From contig CBDASJ010000008.1 of the NCBI GenBank assembly GCA_965199555.1, positions 1 through 64,000 of the forward strand: a stretch of 64,000 nucleotides of DNA, given 5' to 3'. A program made the translations under genes and the position numbers. Under the pieces are notes generated by a model. The model ran no database searches and had not been told where the DNA came from. It was given only the letters and a program-made list of their open reading frames with translations. This document shows, piece after piece, positions 52,700 through 61,437 of the stretch. How positions within the stretch are numbered: position 1 is the stretch's first letter; each line of letters begins with the position of its first letter. Source of the stretch: LMUY01 sp965199555 (GTDB taxonomy: Bacteria; Pseudomonadota; Alphaproteobacteria; Acetobacterales; Acetobacteraceae).

Positions 52700-53398
52700 A
52701 TGGCGACGATGACGGTGCAGGCGGCAGATGGCTCGGGCAGCTTTTCCGCCCTGCTGGTCGAACCGAAGACAACCCCGGCCGGCGCCGTCGTGCTGATCCA
52801 GGAAATCTTCGGCGTGAACGACGCCATGCGCGCGATCGCCGCCGAGGTCGCCGATCTGGGCTTCATCGCCATCTGCCCGGACCTGTTCTGGCGCATCCAG
52901 CCGGGCATCGACCTGACGGACAAGAGCGAGGCGGAGTGGAAGCAGGCCATGGACCTGCTGGGCAAGTTCGACCAGGCCAAGGGCGTGGAGGATTTGAAGG
53001 CCACCGTGGCCGCCGCGCGCACCATGCCGGGCTGCAACGGCCATGTCGGCACCATGGGCTACTGCCTTGGCGGCCGCCTGGCGGTGATGATGGCCGTGTC
53101 GTCCGACGCGGACGTGAACGTGTCCTATTACGGTGTCGGGATCGACGACCAGGTCGAGCATTTCGAGCATCTGCGCGCGCCGTTGGTCATGCATATCGCC
53201 GGCGAAGACGGTTTCTTCCCCGCCGAAGGCCGCGCCAAGGTGATCGCCGCGGCCAAGGGGCAGTCCCACATCCAGGCCTTCAACTACGAAGGCGCCGACC
53301 ACGGTTTCGCCCGAACCAACGGCGCGCATTGGAACGGCTTGGCGGCCACCATCGCCAACGGCCGCAGCGCCGAGGCGCTGGCGATCGCCCTGGGGTGA
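52700..53398 (+). CDS. Dienelactone hydrolase family protein
   Basis: A 232-residue alpha/beta hydrolase with the dienelactone hydrolase triad: C122 in MGYCLGG, D170 in AGEDGFF and H201 in ADHGFA. The family opens dienelactones in aromatic degradation, but many members hydrolyse other esters. The ATG at 52700 follows a GGGGAG site by seven bases; ATG at 52694 is six bases earlier. The CoA transferase gene begins five bases downstream, so the two probably form an operon. Confidence 0.88.
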   Translation: MATMTVQAADGSGSFSALLVEPKTTPAGAVVLIQEIFGVNDAMRAIAAEVADLGFIAICPDLFWRIQPGIDLTDKSEAEWKQAMDLLGKFDQAKGVEDLKATVAAARTMPGCNGHVGTMGYCLGGRLAVMMAVSSDADVNVSYYGVGIDDQVEHFEHLRAPLVMHIAGEDGFFPAEGRAKVIAAAKGQSHIQAFNYEGADHGFARTNGAHWNGLAATIANGRSAEALAIALG

Positions 53399-53403
53399 GC
53401 GCC

Positions 53404-54600
53404 ATGCCGGGCCAGGGTTCGCTCGCCGGACTGAAGGTGGTCGACCTCACGCGCGTGCTGGGTGGCCCGTTCTGCACGATGATCCTGTCGGACCATGGCG
53501 CGGACGTCATCAAGGTGGAGCCGCCGCAGGGCGACGAGACGCGCGACTGGGGCCCGCCTTTCGATGCGTCGCACGACGCCAGCTATTACCTGGGGGTGAA
53601 CCGCAACAAGCGGGCCGTGGCGCTGGACATCGCCAAGCCGGCCGGCCGCGCCGTGCTGATGCGCCTGCTGGAAGGCGCGGACGTGCTGGTGGAGAACTTC
53701 AAGCCGGGTGGCATGGAGAAATGGGGCATTGGCTACGGCACGCTGGAAGCGCTGTTCCCGCGGCTGATCCATTGCCGCGTGTCCGGCTTCGGCGCGGAAG
53801 GGCCGTTGGGCGGCCTGCCCGGCTACGACGCCATCGTGCAGGCCATGGTCGGGCTGATGAGCATCAACGGTGACCAGACCACCGGGCCGATGCGCATGGG
53901 CACTGCCGTGGTGGATTTGGCGACCGGGCTGTATTCCACCGTCGGCATCCTGATGGCCTTGCAGGAACGCGCCCGCTCCGGCCGTGGGCAGTTCGTGGAC
54001 ATGGCGCTGTATGATTGCGGCATGGCGCTGCTGCATCCTTCCGCCGCGAACTACTTGCTGGGCGGCAAGCGTCCGGTGGCGTTGGGCAACCCGCACAGCA
54101 ACATCACGCCGTATGACGCCTTTCCGACCCGGACCTGCGAGGTGTTCCTGGCGATCGGCAATGACGGGCAGTTCCGCAAGCTCGCCACGGCCATCGGCCG
54201 CCCGGACGTCGCGGCCGACCCGCGCTTCGCCAGCAACGCGCTGCGCAACGAGCACCGGGCGGAGCTGCGGTCGATCCTGGTCGAGGCGTTCGCAGGGGAA
54301 GACGGCCACGCGCTGAGCGAACGGCTGGCCAAGCTGGGCCTGCCCGCCGGGCCGGTGCTGCATGTGGACGAGGCGCTGGAAGCCCCGCACACGGCGGCGC
54401 GGGGCATGGTGACCGAACTCGATGGCTACCGCGCCCTCGGCACGCCGATCAAGCTGAGCCGCACGCCCGGCGGCACACGCTCCGTCCCGCCGCGCTTCGG
54501 TGAACACGGCGCCGCGGTCCTGGGCGAGCACGGCTATTCCGAGGAGGAGATCGCCGCCCTGGTCGACGAAGGCATCGTGGTCACGAAACGGCGAGCGTAA
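53404..54600 (+). CDS. Family III CoA transferase (CaiB/BaiF)
   Basis: A 398-residue enzyme of the formyl-CoA/carnitine CoA transferase family. The N-terminal GLKVVDLTRVLGGPFCTMILSD and the VNRNKRAVALD block are diagnostic, and D171 in VVDLATG is the expected acyl-carrying aspartate. Substrate unknown. It follows the dienelactone hydrolase gene by five bases and, together with the divergent Liv-type transporter, could form an uptake-and-activation module for an organic acid. Confidence 0.92.
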   Translation: MPGQGSLAGLKVVDLTRVLGGPFCTMILSDHGADVIKVEPPQGDETRDWGPPFDASHDASYYLGVNRNKRAVALDIAKPAGRAVLMRLLEGADVLVENFKPGGMEKWGIGYGTLEALFPRLIHCRVSGFGAEGPLGGLPGYDAIVQAMVGLMSINGDQTTGPMRMGTAVVDLATGLYSTVGILMALQERARSGRGQFVDMALYDCGMALLHPSAANYLLGGKRPVALGNPHSNITPYDAFPTRTCEVFLAIGNDGQFRKLATAIGRPDVAADPRFASNALRNEHRAELRSILVEAFAGEDGHALSERLAKLGLPAGPVLHVDEALEAPHTAARGMVTELDGYRALGTPIKLSRTPGGTRSVPPRFGEHGAAVLGEHGYSEEEIAALVDEGIVVTKRRA

Positions 54601-54762
54601 GCGAGGCGGCAACGAAATTAACCGCTCTTAACAAAGATGGTGCGCGGACTTCATGCCTCGGAACCGATGCATGAAGGTTTGCCGGGTAGGAATGTCGCAG
54701 TGCCCAGGATGGGCACGCGGCCGTGCAATGGCGCTCCGCCACCGCAAGGCCGTGCCTGACAG

Positions 54763-57255
54763 ATGTTGGAGCGTCGGATGACTACGCCGTTGACCGGGCT
54801 GAACGACACCGCTTTCACCACGGCATCGCCGTCGATCGCCGACGCGCCAGCGCCGCTGCTGCAAAGCCTGGCCACCAAGCAGGCCGGGCGGCTGAGCCAG
54901 ATGGGCGCCGTTCTGCTCTGCGTCGGCTTCACCCTGGCGTCCGCCGCCGTGTTGCCGGTGGCGGCCAGCCCGGTCCCGCCGATGCCAGGTTTCCTGGCGC
55001 TCAACCAGGGTGCGCTGGTGCTGGTGTATGCCCTGACCGCCTGGCTGTTCCTGGCGCAATACCGCCATACCTGCTCCGTGCCGCTGCTCGTCTTGGGCGC
55101 CGGGGAGTTGTTCACCACGCTGATGGTGGCGGTGCAGTTGGCCTGCACGCCGAACATGCTGTGGAGCGGCCTGCTGTTCGGCCACGGCCCGGCGACGCTC
55201 ACCTGGCTGTGGATCTTTTGGCACCTGGGGCCGCCGCTGTTTGCCCTGCCCTACGCCATCATGGAAGGCGACCGGCGCCCCCGCTACACCCGCCCGGCCC
55301 GGATCGGCGCGGCGCTGTGGGGCACCGTGGCGACGGTTTGTGCCGTCAGCGCCGGCATCACCGTCCTGGTGGTCAATCACGTCGACATCCTTCCCGTCGC
55401 GGTGGAGGCCGATGGCGGTTACCGCACGCTGACCACCTCCGGCATCGGGCCGGTGCTGTTCCTGCTGACCGTCGCAGCGCTGGCGGTGCTGTGCTGGACC
55501 ACCCGCCTGCGCAGCGTGTTGCAGCTTTGGTTGGCGGTGTCGCTTTTCCTGCTGCTGCTGGACAATGCGGTCACCGACCTGGCGGCGGCGCGCGCCACGG
55601 CCGGCTGGCTGGCTGGCCGGGTGGAGGCCTTGCTGGCCGGGCTGGTCATCCTGGCGGTTTACCTGCGCGAGATCGACTTCCTGTATCACCGCGCCGCGCA
55701 GACGGCGGTGGAACGGGAAGCGGCGCGGACGGAAGCGCAAGCAGCCCGGGAAAGCCTGGAAATCGCCCTGGAAGCCGGCGGCATGGCCGATTGGCAATGG
55801 GACTTGGTGTCCGGCGCGGCGCGGCGCACCCCACGCTACGACCGCTTCTTCGATACCGCGACGCCGCATCCCCCGGGCGGCATGGCGCAGTTCCTCCACC
55901 TCGTCCATCCGGCCGACCGCCTGGCTGCCGGCGCCGCGTTGGAGGCGGCGATGCGGGACGGCCGGTTGGAGCTGGAATGCCGCATCCAGCGCGCCGACCA
56001 GGCGGTGCGATGGGTGGCACTGTGGGGCCGCACGTCGTTCGACGCCGCGGGTGTTGCGGTGACGATGGCGGGCTGCCTGATGGACACCACGGTCCGGCGC
56101 GAAACGGAGGAGCGGCTGCGCCAGGCGGAGCGGATGGAGGCGGTCGGCCAACTGACCGGCGGCATGGCGCATGACTACAACAATTTGCTGACCGTCATCC
56201 TCGGCAGCCTGGACCTGATCATCCGCAACCCGGAGGCGCCGCCGCGGGTGGAGCGGCTGGCGCGCAACGCCCTGGTTGCGGCGCGACGCGGCACCGAGCT
56301 GACGGAAAAGCTGCTGGCGTTTTCCCGCCGTCAGGTCTTGCAAACCGAGACGCTGAACCCGAACCGCTTGCTGCAGGAGTTCTTGCCGCTTCTGCAACGT
56401 GGCGTGGGCGAAGCGATCCGGATCGAGCTGCAACTGGATCCCGTGCTTGACCCGACCCGCATCGACCCGAACCAGTTCCAGGCGGCGCTGCTGAACCTGG
56501 CCGGCAACGCCCGGGATGCCATGCCGGATGGCGGCACGCTGCGCATCGCCACGAGCAACATCCATGTCGGGCCGCAGGACCAACTGGCGACGCTGGGACT
56601 GGCCGCCGGCCATCACCTGCGCATCGCGATGTCCGACAACGGCACGGGCATGGACGCCGTCACCGCGGCGCGGGCGTTCGAGCCGTTCTTCACCACCAAG
56701 GACGTGGGCAAGGGCACCGGGCTGGGCCTCAGCCAGGTGTACGGCTTCGCCCAACAGGCGGGTGGCATCTGCCACGTCGAAACGTCGCCCGGGCATGGCT
56801 GCAGCGTCAGCCTGTACCTCCCCCGCTCCGGCGAGGCACCCGGCACCGGCTCGACCGACAACGTCATCCCGCTGCGCCGGGTAAGCGGCGGCGAAGTGGT
56901 GCTGGTGGTGGAAGACGACGAGACGTTGCGGGACATGGCCGGTGAAAGCCTGACCGCGCTCGGCTACAGCGTGATGACGGCTTCGGACGCGCGGATCGCG
57001 CTCGACCTGCTCAGCTACCCGGAACGCATCGACATCCTGTTTTCCGACGTGGTGATGCCGGGCGGCATGAACGGCGCCCAATTGGCGGAACTGGCGCGCA
57101 AGATGCGGCCCGACCTGAAGGTGCTGCTCACCTCCGGCTACACGACCACCGCCACCGGCGGCGCGCGCGAGCTGCCGAAGGACGTGGCGCTGCTGCGCAA
57201 GCCGTACCTGCGGGAGGACCTCGCCGCCAAGCTGCAAAGCGTGCTGGCGTCGTAG
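54763..57255 (+). CDS. Hybrid sensor histidine kinase with N-terminal multi-span (MASE-like) domain and receiver
   Basis: An 830-residue protein. Residues about 45-310 form seven or so membrane spans resembling a MASE4 sensor. A PAS-like domain follows (about 330-445, GMADWQWDLVSG). The HisKA segment GGMAHDYNNLL has H470 as the phosphorylation site; Tyr replaces the more usual Phe of HDFNN. Then comes the ATPase domain with DNGTGM and GKGTGLGLSQVYGFA. A receiver domain at about 700-825 has D762 in SDVVMPGG. ATG 54763 or 54778 are both possible starts. No partner response regulator is adjacent, so the pathway is orphan. The 160-base upstream gap is comparatively AT-rich and may hold the promoter. 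Confidence 0.88.
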   Translation: MLERRMTTPLTGLNDTAFTTASPSIADAPAPLLQSLATKQAGRLSQMGAVLLCVGFTLASAAVLPVAASPVPPMPGFLALNQGALVLVYALTAWLFLAQYRHTCSVPLLVLGAGELFTTLMVAVQLACTPNMLWSGLLFGHGPATLTWLWIFWHLGPPLFALPYAIMEGDRRPRYTRPARIGAALWGTVATVCAVSAGITVLVVNHVDILPVAVEADGGYRTLTTSGIGPVLFLLTVAALAVLCWTTRLRSVLQLWLAVSLFLLLLDNAVTDLAAARATAGWLAGRVEALLAGLVILAVYLREIDFLYHRAAQTAVEREAARTEAQAARESLEIALEAGGMADWQWDLVSGAARRTPRYDRFFDTATPHPPGGMAQFLHLVHPADRLAAGAALEAAMRDGRLELECRIQRADQAVRWVALWGRTSFDAAGVAVTMAGCLMDTTVRRETEERLRQAERMEAVGQLTGGMAHDYNNLLTVILGSLDLIIRNPEAPPRVERLARNALVAARRGTELTEKLLAFSRRQVLQTETLNPNRLLQEFLPLLQRGVGEAIRIELQLDPVLDPTRIDPNQFQAALLNLAGNARDAMPDGGTLRIATSNIHVGPQDQLATLGLAAGHHLRIAMSDNGTGMDAVTAARAFEPFFTTKDVGKGTGLGLSQVYGFAQQAGGICHVETSPGHGCSVSLYLPRSGEAPGTGSTDNVIPLRRVSGGEVVLVVEDDETLRDMAGESLTALGYSVMTASDARIALDLLSYPERIDILFSDVVMPGGMNGAQLAELARKMRPDLKVLLTSGYTTTATGGARELPKDVALLRKPYLREDLAAKLQSVLAS

Positions 57256-57264
57256 AGCCCGGCG

Positions 57265-57915
57265 CTATTTCGCCGGGATGATGGCGGTGGGCAGCAGCGG
57301 GTCGTCGATCTCCGGCGTGCCGGAAATGTGCTGATAGGTGCCGTAGATCAGCATCCCTGTCGGGATGTCCTTCCACACGGTGCTGACGGAGCGGTAATCG
57401 TTGTTGCCGAACCCTTCGCGGTAATGGCTGAGTTTCAGCGCGTGATAGGTGTGCCGCAGCAGCGTGATGTCCTCCACGCCCTCGTTGCGCACTAGGTCAT
57501 GCCACTGCAAGCCGGGCAGCATGTTGGTGTCGAAGCCGGCCACCGTGCCGCTGGAACCATGCAGCACTTGGCGCAGCGCGGCGTGGCCGTTATCCGCGCC
57601 GGGCCAGTCCGTGACCCAAATGCCGTACCAGGCCTTCACCGTGTCGTCGCCGATCTTCATGATGCAGAGGTCCGGGTCGGACGGGTCGGAGCCGGCGTAT
57701 TCGAAGGCCGGGCCGCCCTTCTGCTCTACCCGGGCGCCCGTGGCCGGGCAGGACCGCGGCGCCTCGCTGCCGTCGGTGGCGCGGACGTTGCGGCCCAGCA
57801 CCATGGGGGGGTAATTCGCCGCCGCGCCCTGCACGGCGGCCGGCAGGTTCGCCGGCACCCCCGCGCAGCCGGACGCCGCCAGCGCCAGCAGCAACCATCC
57901 CGCCTCCCGTGCCAT
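57265..57915 (-). CDS. Putative lipoprotein, function unknown
   Basis: A 216-residue protein with a lipoprotein signal ending LALAASGC. The mature part contains four further Cys and repeated Trp/Tyr-containing segments (KAWYGIWVTDWPGADNG, YREGFGNNDYRSVSTVWKDI) but no family I recognise. The ATG at 57915 is favoured because GGGAGG lies six bases upstream; ATG at 57921 is alternative. A much longer in-frame extension to 58683 is a shadow. It ends nine bases from the convergent histidine kinase and is 35 bases downstream of yajC. Confidence 0.6.
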   Translation of the reverse strand: MAREAGWLLLALAASGCAGVPANLPAAVQGAAANYPPMVLGRNVRATDGSEAPRSCPATGARVEQKGGPAFEYAGSDPSDPDLCIMKIGDDTVKAWYGIWVTDWPGADNGHAALRQVLHGSSGTVAGFDTNMLPGLQWHDLVRNEGVEDITLLRHTYHALKLSHYREGFGNNDYRSVSTVWKDIPTGMLIYGTYQHISGTPEIDDPLLPTAIIPAK

Positions 57916-57950
57916 CCTCATCCTCCCGACCTGTGCGTGCGCGCCGACGC

Positions 57951-58289
57951 TTACTTCTTGGTGTCGTTCGCCGCCACGGGTTCGATCACCGTGTTGATCG
58001 TTTCGCGCACGGCGGTCACCCGCACGTTCGGCGCCAGCTCGATCTCCACCTCGTTGCTGCCTTCCTTCACCCGCTGCACCACGCCCACCAGGCCGCCGCC
58101 GGTGACCACCTTGTCGCCGCGCCGCAGGTTGGCCAGCCGGGCCTTCAGCTTCTTCTGGGCGGTCTGCTGCGGGCGGATCAGCAAGAAATAGAACACGCCG
58201 AAGATCAGGACGATGGGGAGGAACTGCGAGTACTGCGCCAGCGCGCCACCCATATCGAAACCCTGGGCATGGGCGGGGGAAATGAACAT
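57951..58289 (-). CDS. yajC: YajC, Sec translocase accessory subunit
   Basis: A 112-residue single-span protein. After a short N-terminus comes the span FLPIVLIFGVFYFLLIRPQQ, the hallmark of YajC, then the cytosolic domain with LRRGDKVVTGGGLVGVV. YajC associates with SecDF at the inner membrane; secDF is not in the window. It is divergent from the DUF815 ATPase gene with about 70 bases between, an arrangement consistent with a shared promoter region. Confidence 0.93.
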   Translation of the reverse strand: MFISPAHAQGFDMGGALAQYSQFLPIVLIFGVFYFLLIRPQQTAQKKLKARLANLRRGDKVVTGGGLVGVVQRVKEGSNEVEIELAPNVRVTAVRETINTVIEPVAANDTKK

Positions 58290-58361
58290 GAACGGGTCCG
58301 GGTTGCGGTGGATGGCGGCGGACCATAGTTTGCGCGGCCTTCCCGTCAAGTTGAGGTCCCG

Positions 58362-59228
58362 TTGGACGCAAGCCTCGCCCCCCTGCTCGCCCGCATCGCC
58401 GATGCGCTGGACCGCCTGGCCCCCCTGCCACCGGCTGCGGTAGCATTGGCGGATGCCGACGCGTTCGTGTGGCATCCGGACGGCGCCCGGCTGCAGCCCG
58501 TGCCGCAGGTGGCGCATGTGAGGCTGGACCTGTTGCAGGGCGTGGCACCGCAACGGGACCGGCTGGTCGCCAACACGCTGCGCTTTGCCGCCGGGCTGCC
58601 GGCCAACAACGCCATGCTGTGGGGCGCGCGCGGCATGGGCAAGTCGTCGCTGGTGAAGGCCGCGCATGCGGAAGCGTTGGCACGCCACCCCGGCAGCCTG
58701 GCGCTGATCGAGATCGCGCGCGAGGACATCGTCACCCTGCCCGTCCTGCTGAACCTGCTGCGCACGAGCGAGCGCCGCTGCCTGGTGTTCTGCGACGACC
58801 TGTCGTTCGAGCGGGAAGACGCCGACTACAAGGCCCTGAAATCCGTGCTGGATGGCGGGATCGAAGGGCGGCCGGCCAACGTGCTGTTCTATGCCACGTC
58901 CAACCGCCGCCACCTCATGCCGCGCGACATGATCGAGAACGAGCGCGGCAGCGCGATCAACCCGGGCGAGGCGGTGGAGGAGAAGGTCTCGCTGTCGGAC
59001 CGGTTCGGCCTGTGGATCGGCTTCCACAATTGCGACCAGCCGACCTATCTCGCCATGGTGGCGGGCTATGCCGACGAGTTCGGCCTGCGGATCAACTCGG
59101 CGGAGTTGCAGGCGGAGGCGATCGCCTGGTCCGCCGGCCGCGGCGGCCGGTCCGGCCGGGTGGCGTGGCAGTTCATCCAGGACCTGGCCGGCCGGCTGGG
59201 CCACGATGCGGAGGAGACCGAACGATGA
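58362..59228 (+). CDS. DUF815 family ATP-binding protein
   Basis: A 288-residue AAA-type ATPase of the DUF815 family. The P-loop GARGMGKS lies at residues 88-95, Walker B LVFCDDLSF at about 141-149, and the FYATSNRRHLMPRDM segment corresponds to sensor 1. The start is TTG, and the stop overlaps the next gene (ATGA-type). The role is not established; location next to yajC and a metallo-hydrolase is common in alphaproteobacteria. Confidence 0.85.
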   Translation: MDASLAPLLARIADALDRLAPLPPAAVALADADAFVWHPDGARLQPVPQVAHVRLDLLQGVAPQRDRLVANTLRFAAGLPANNAMLWGARGMGKSSLVKAAHAEALARHPGSLALIEIAREDIVTLPVLLNLLRTSERRCLVFCDDLSFEREDADYKALKSVLDGGIEGRPANVLFYATSNRRHLMPRDMIENERGSAINPGEAVEEKVSLSDRFGLWIGFHNCDQPTYLAMVAGYADEFGLRINSAELQAEAIAWSAGRGGRSGRVAWQFIQDLAGRLGHDAEETER

Positions 59229-60100
59229 TGGCAACGGAACAGATGCCCGGCGTGTACCGCCGCACCGTGGGTGACGTGCTGGTCACCGCGATCAGCGACG
59301 GCCATGCCATCTTCCCGCCCGGAATCCTGCAAGGCATCAGCCCGGCCGATGCGGAGGCGTGCCAGCGCGCGGCCGGGCGCCGCCCACCCTTCGCAACGGC
59401 GATCAACGCCTTCGTGCTGCAGTGGGGCGCCCGCACCGTGCTGGTGGATGCCGGTGCCGGGGCGTTGATGGGTGCCAGCGCCGGCCGCCTGCGCCGCAAC
59501 CTGGAGGAAGCCGGCATCTCGGTGGCGGATGTCGATGCCGTGCTGATAACGCATCTGCACAGCGACCATGTCGGCGGCCTGATCGACGGGGACAGCATCC
59601 CGGTGTTCAACAATGCCGAATTGCTGATCCCAGAAGCGGAAGCCGCCTATTGGCTGAGCGACGCGCACCGGGCCGCGGCACCGGAGGCGCGGCGCGCCAC
59701 ATTCGACCTGGCGGCCCGAGTGGTCGCAGCCTACGGCGACCGCGTGAGGCGGTTTGCCGGGCCGGAGCCGCTTCCCGGCATCGAGGCCGTGGCGCTGCCC
59801 GGGCACACGCCGGGCCACACCGGCTATCTGGTCGGTAAGGGCGCCGACCGCCTGCTGATCTGGGGCGACGTCCTCCATGTGCCGGAGGTGCAGGCAGCGA
59901 ACCCGGCCGTGTTCCTGCCGTTCGACAGCGACGCCGAATTGGGGATCAAGACGCGACTAGATATCCTCGATCGGACCGCCCGCGAGGATTTGCTGGTGTG
60001 CGGCATGCACCTGCATTTTCCCGGCTTCGTCCGCATCGCGCGTGCCGGCAGCGGCTATGCCGTGCAGCCGGAAGCCTGGCTCGGCGCGCTTTCGCTGTAA
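59225..60100 (+). CDS. Metallo-beta-lactamase-fold hydrolase
   Basis: A 291-residue MBL-fold protein with the zinc motif HLHSDH (H110, H112, D114, H115), a further His in PGHTPGHT and the metal-bridging Asp in WGDVLH. It resembles lactonase-type members, which open homoserine or other lactones, but the fold covers many hydrolases. Translation is coupled to the DUF815 gene. It is the last gene before the convergent gap that holds the second repeat pair. Confidence 0.85.
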   Translation: MMATEQMPGVYRRTVGDVLVTAISDGHAIFPPGILQGISPADAEACQRAAGRRPPFATAINAFVLQWGARTVLVDAGAGALMGASAGRLRRNLEEAGISVADVDAVLITHLHSDHVGGLIDGDSIPVFNNAELLIPEAEAAYWLSDAHRAAAPEARRATFDLAARVVAAYGDRVRRFAGPEPLPGIEAVALPGHTPGHTGYLVGKGADRLLIWGDVLHVPEVQAANPAVFLPFDSDAELGIKTRLDILDRTAREDLLVCGMHLHFPGFVRIARAGSGYAVQPEAWLGALSL

Positions 60101-60136
60101 TCCCCGCCCGCGGCGCAGAGGCCTGCCACTGTCAAA

Positions 60137-60178
60137 CTCCCTCTCCCGCTGGCGGGAGAGGGTCGGGGTGAGGGTGGC
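60137..60178 (+). repeat. REP-like hairpin repeat, copy 3
   Basis: Same family as copies 1 and 2: perfect 11-base-pair hairpin at 60139-60162 followed by TCGGGGTGAGGGTGGC. It differs from copy 1 at one position of the tail. It lies just after the stop of the metallo-hydrolase gene. Confidence 0.85.
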
Positions 60179-60224
60179 ACTGCCCGGTTGGAGTCGAAGC
60201 TTCACAGCCAATAGCCGCGTGGTC

Positions 60225-60266
60225 GGCCACCCTCACCCTGCCCTCTCCCGCCAGCGGTCGAGGGTT
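60225..60266 (-). repeat. REP-like hairpin repeat, copy 4 (inverted, degenerate)
   Basis: Inverted partner of copy 3, about 46 bases away. The tail GCCACCCTCACCCTG is intact, but the right arm of the hairpin is mutated (CCAGCGGTCGAGGG instead of CCGGCGGGAGAGGG). Together with copy 3 it fills most of the 193-base gap between two convergent genes. Confidence 0.8.
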
Positions 60267-60293
60267 TGCAGGCGTGCTTTGGGGATTAACCCC

Positions 60294-61424
60294 CTACAGC
60301 ATGCGTTGCAGGATGATCTTTTGAATGTCGCTGGTGCCCTCGTAGATCTGGCACACGCGGACGTCGCGGTAGATGCGTTCCACCGGGTAGTCGCTCAGGA
60401 AGCCGTAGCCGCCGAGCGTCTGGATCGCCGCGGAACAGATCACCTCCGCGGCTTCCGAGGCGAACAGCTTCGCCATGGCCGCCGCCTCCAGCGCCGGCTG
60501 GCCGGCATCCTTCAGCCGAGCGGCGTTCAATACCAGTTGCCGCGCCGCTTCCAAACGGGTCTTCGCGTCCACCAGGCGGAAGCCCACGGCCTGGTGGTCG
60601 ATGATCGACTTGCCGAAGCTGCGGCGTTCCTTGGCGTAATTGATCGCATACTCCAGCGCCGCCCGCGCCATACCCACCGACTGCGCGGCGATGCCGATGC
60701 GTCCGGACTCGAGGGTGGACAACGCGATCCGATAGCCGCCGCCTTCCGCGCCGATGAGCTGCGACGCCGGCACCCGCATGTCGTTGAAGGCGAGCTGGCA
60801 GGTGTCGGACGCCTTCTGTCCCAGCTTCTCCTCGACGCGGGAGACCTGGTAGCCGGGCGTGTCGTTGCTGACGACGAAGCAGGACATCCCCTTCTTGCCG
60901 GCCGCCGGGTCGGTCATCGCGAACATCAGCGTGGTTTGCCCGATGGCGGCGTTGGAGATGAACTGCTTGGACCCATTGATCACGTAGCTGTCGCCATCCC
61001 GCACGGCGCGCGTCCGCAGCCCGGAGGCTTCTGACCCGGCGCCGGGCTCGCTCAGCGCAAAGGAACCGAGGGCCGCCCCGGTCGCCAGCGGGCGCAGCCA
61101 CTGCTCGCGCTGCGCGTCGGTGCCGTAATGCTGCAGGATCTCGCAGGTCGGCGCGTTGTGCACGCTCACCAGGGTGGAAACGGCACCGTCGCCAGCGGCG
61201 ATCTCCTCGACCACCTTGGCATAGGTCTGCATGTCGATCTCGGCGCCGTCCCATTCGGCGGGCAGCGTGGCGCCGAGGAAGCCCATCTCGCCCAGGGCAC
61301 GGACGATCTCCGGCTCGATGCGGCCGGCCTTTTCCCGGGCGGCGGCAGTCGGCGCGAGGCGTTCCTGCGCGAAGCGGCGGGCGGTCTCGACGATCAAGGC
61401 ATTCGGATCGGTGTTGTCCAGCAT
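60294..61424 (-). CDS. Acyl-CoA dehydrogenase
   Basis: A 376-residue enzyme of the short/branched-chain acyl-CoA dehydrogenase family. Landmarks: FALSEPGAGSEASGL for FAD and substrate binding, KQFISNAAIGQ, and the C-terminal IYEGTSDIQ in which E362 is the catalytic base of this subgroup. It oxidises an acyl-CoA to the enoyl-CoA and passes electrons to ETF. It lies 13 bases downstream of the indolepyruvate oxidoreductase gene on the same strand, which suggests a joint role in degradation of an aromatic or branched-chain amino acid. Confidence 0.93.
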   Translation of the reverse strand: MLDNTDPNALIVETARRFAQERLAPTAAAREKAGRIEPEIVRALGEMGFLGATLPAEWDGAEIDMQTYAKVVEEIAAGDGAVSTLVSVHNAPTCEILQHYGTDAQREQWLRPLATGAALGSFALSEPGAGSEASGLRTRAVRDGDSYVINGSKQFISNAAIGQTTLMFAMTDPAAGKKGMSCFVVSNDTPGYQVSRVEEKLGQKASDTCQLAFNDMRVPASQLIGAEGGGYRIALSTLESGRIGIAAQSVGMARAALEYAINYAKERRSFGKSIIDHQAVGFRLVDAKTRLEAARQLVLNAARLKDAGQPALEAAAMAKLFASEAAEVICSAAIQTLGGYGFLSDYPVERIYRDVRVCQIYEGTSDIQKIILQRML

Positions 61425-61437
61425 GGTTGTAGCTCCC

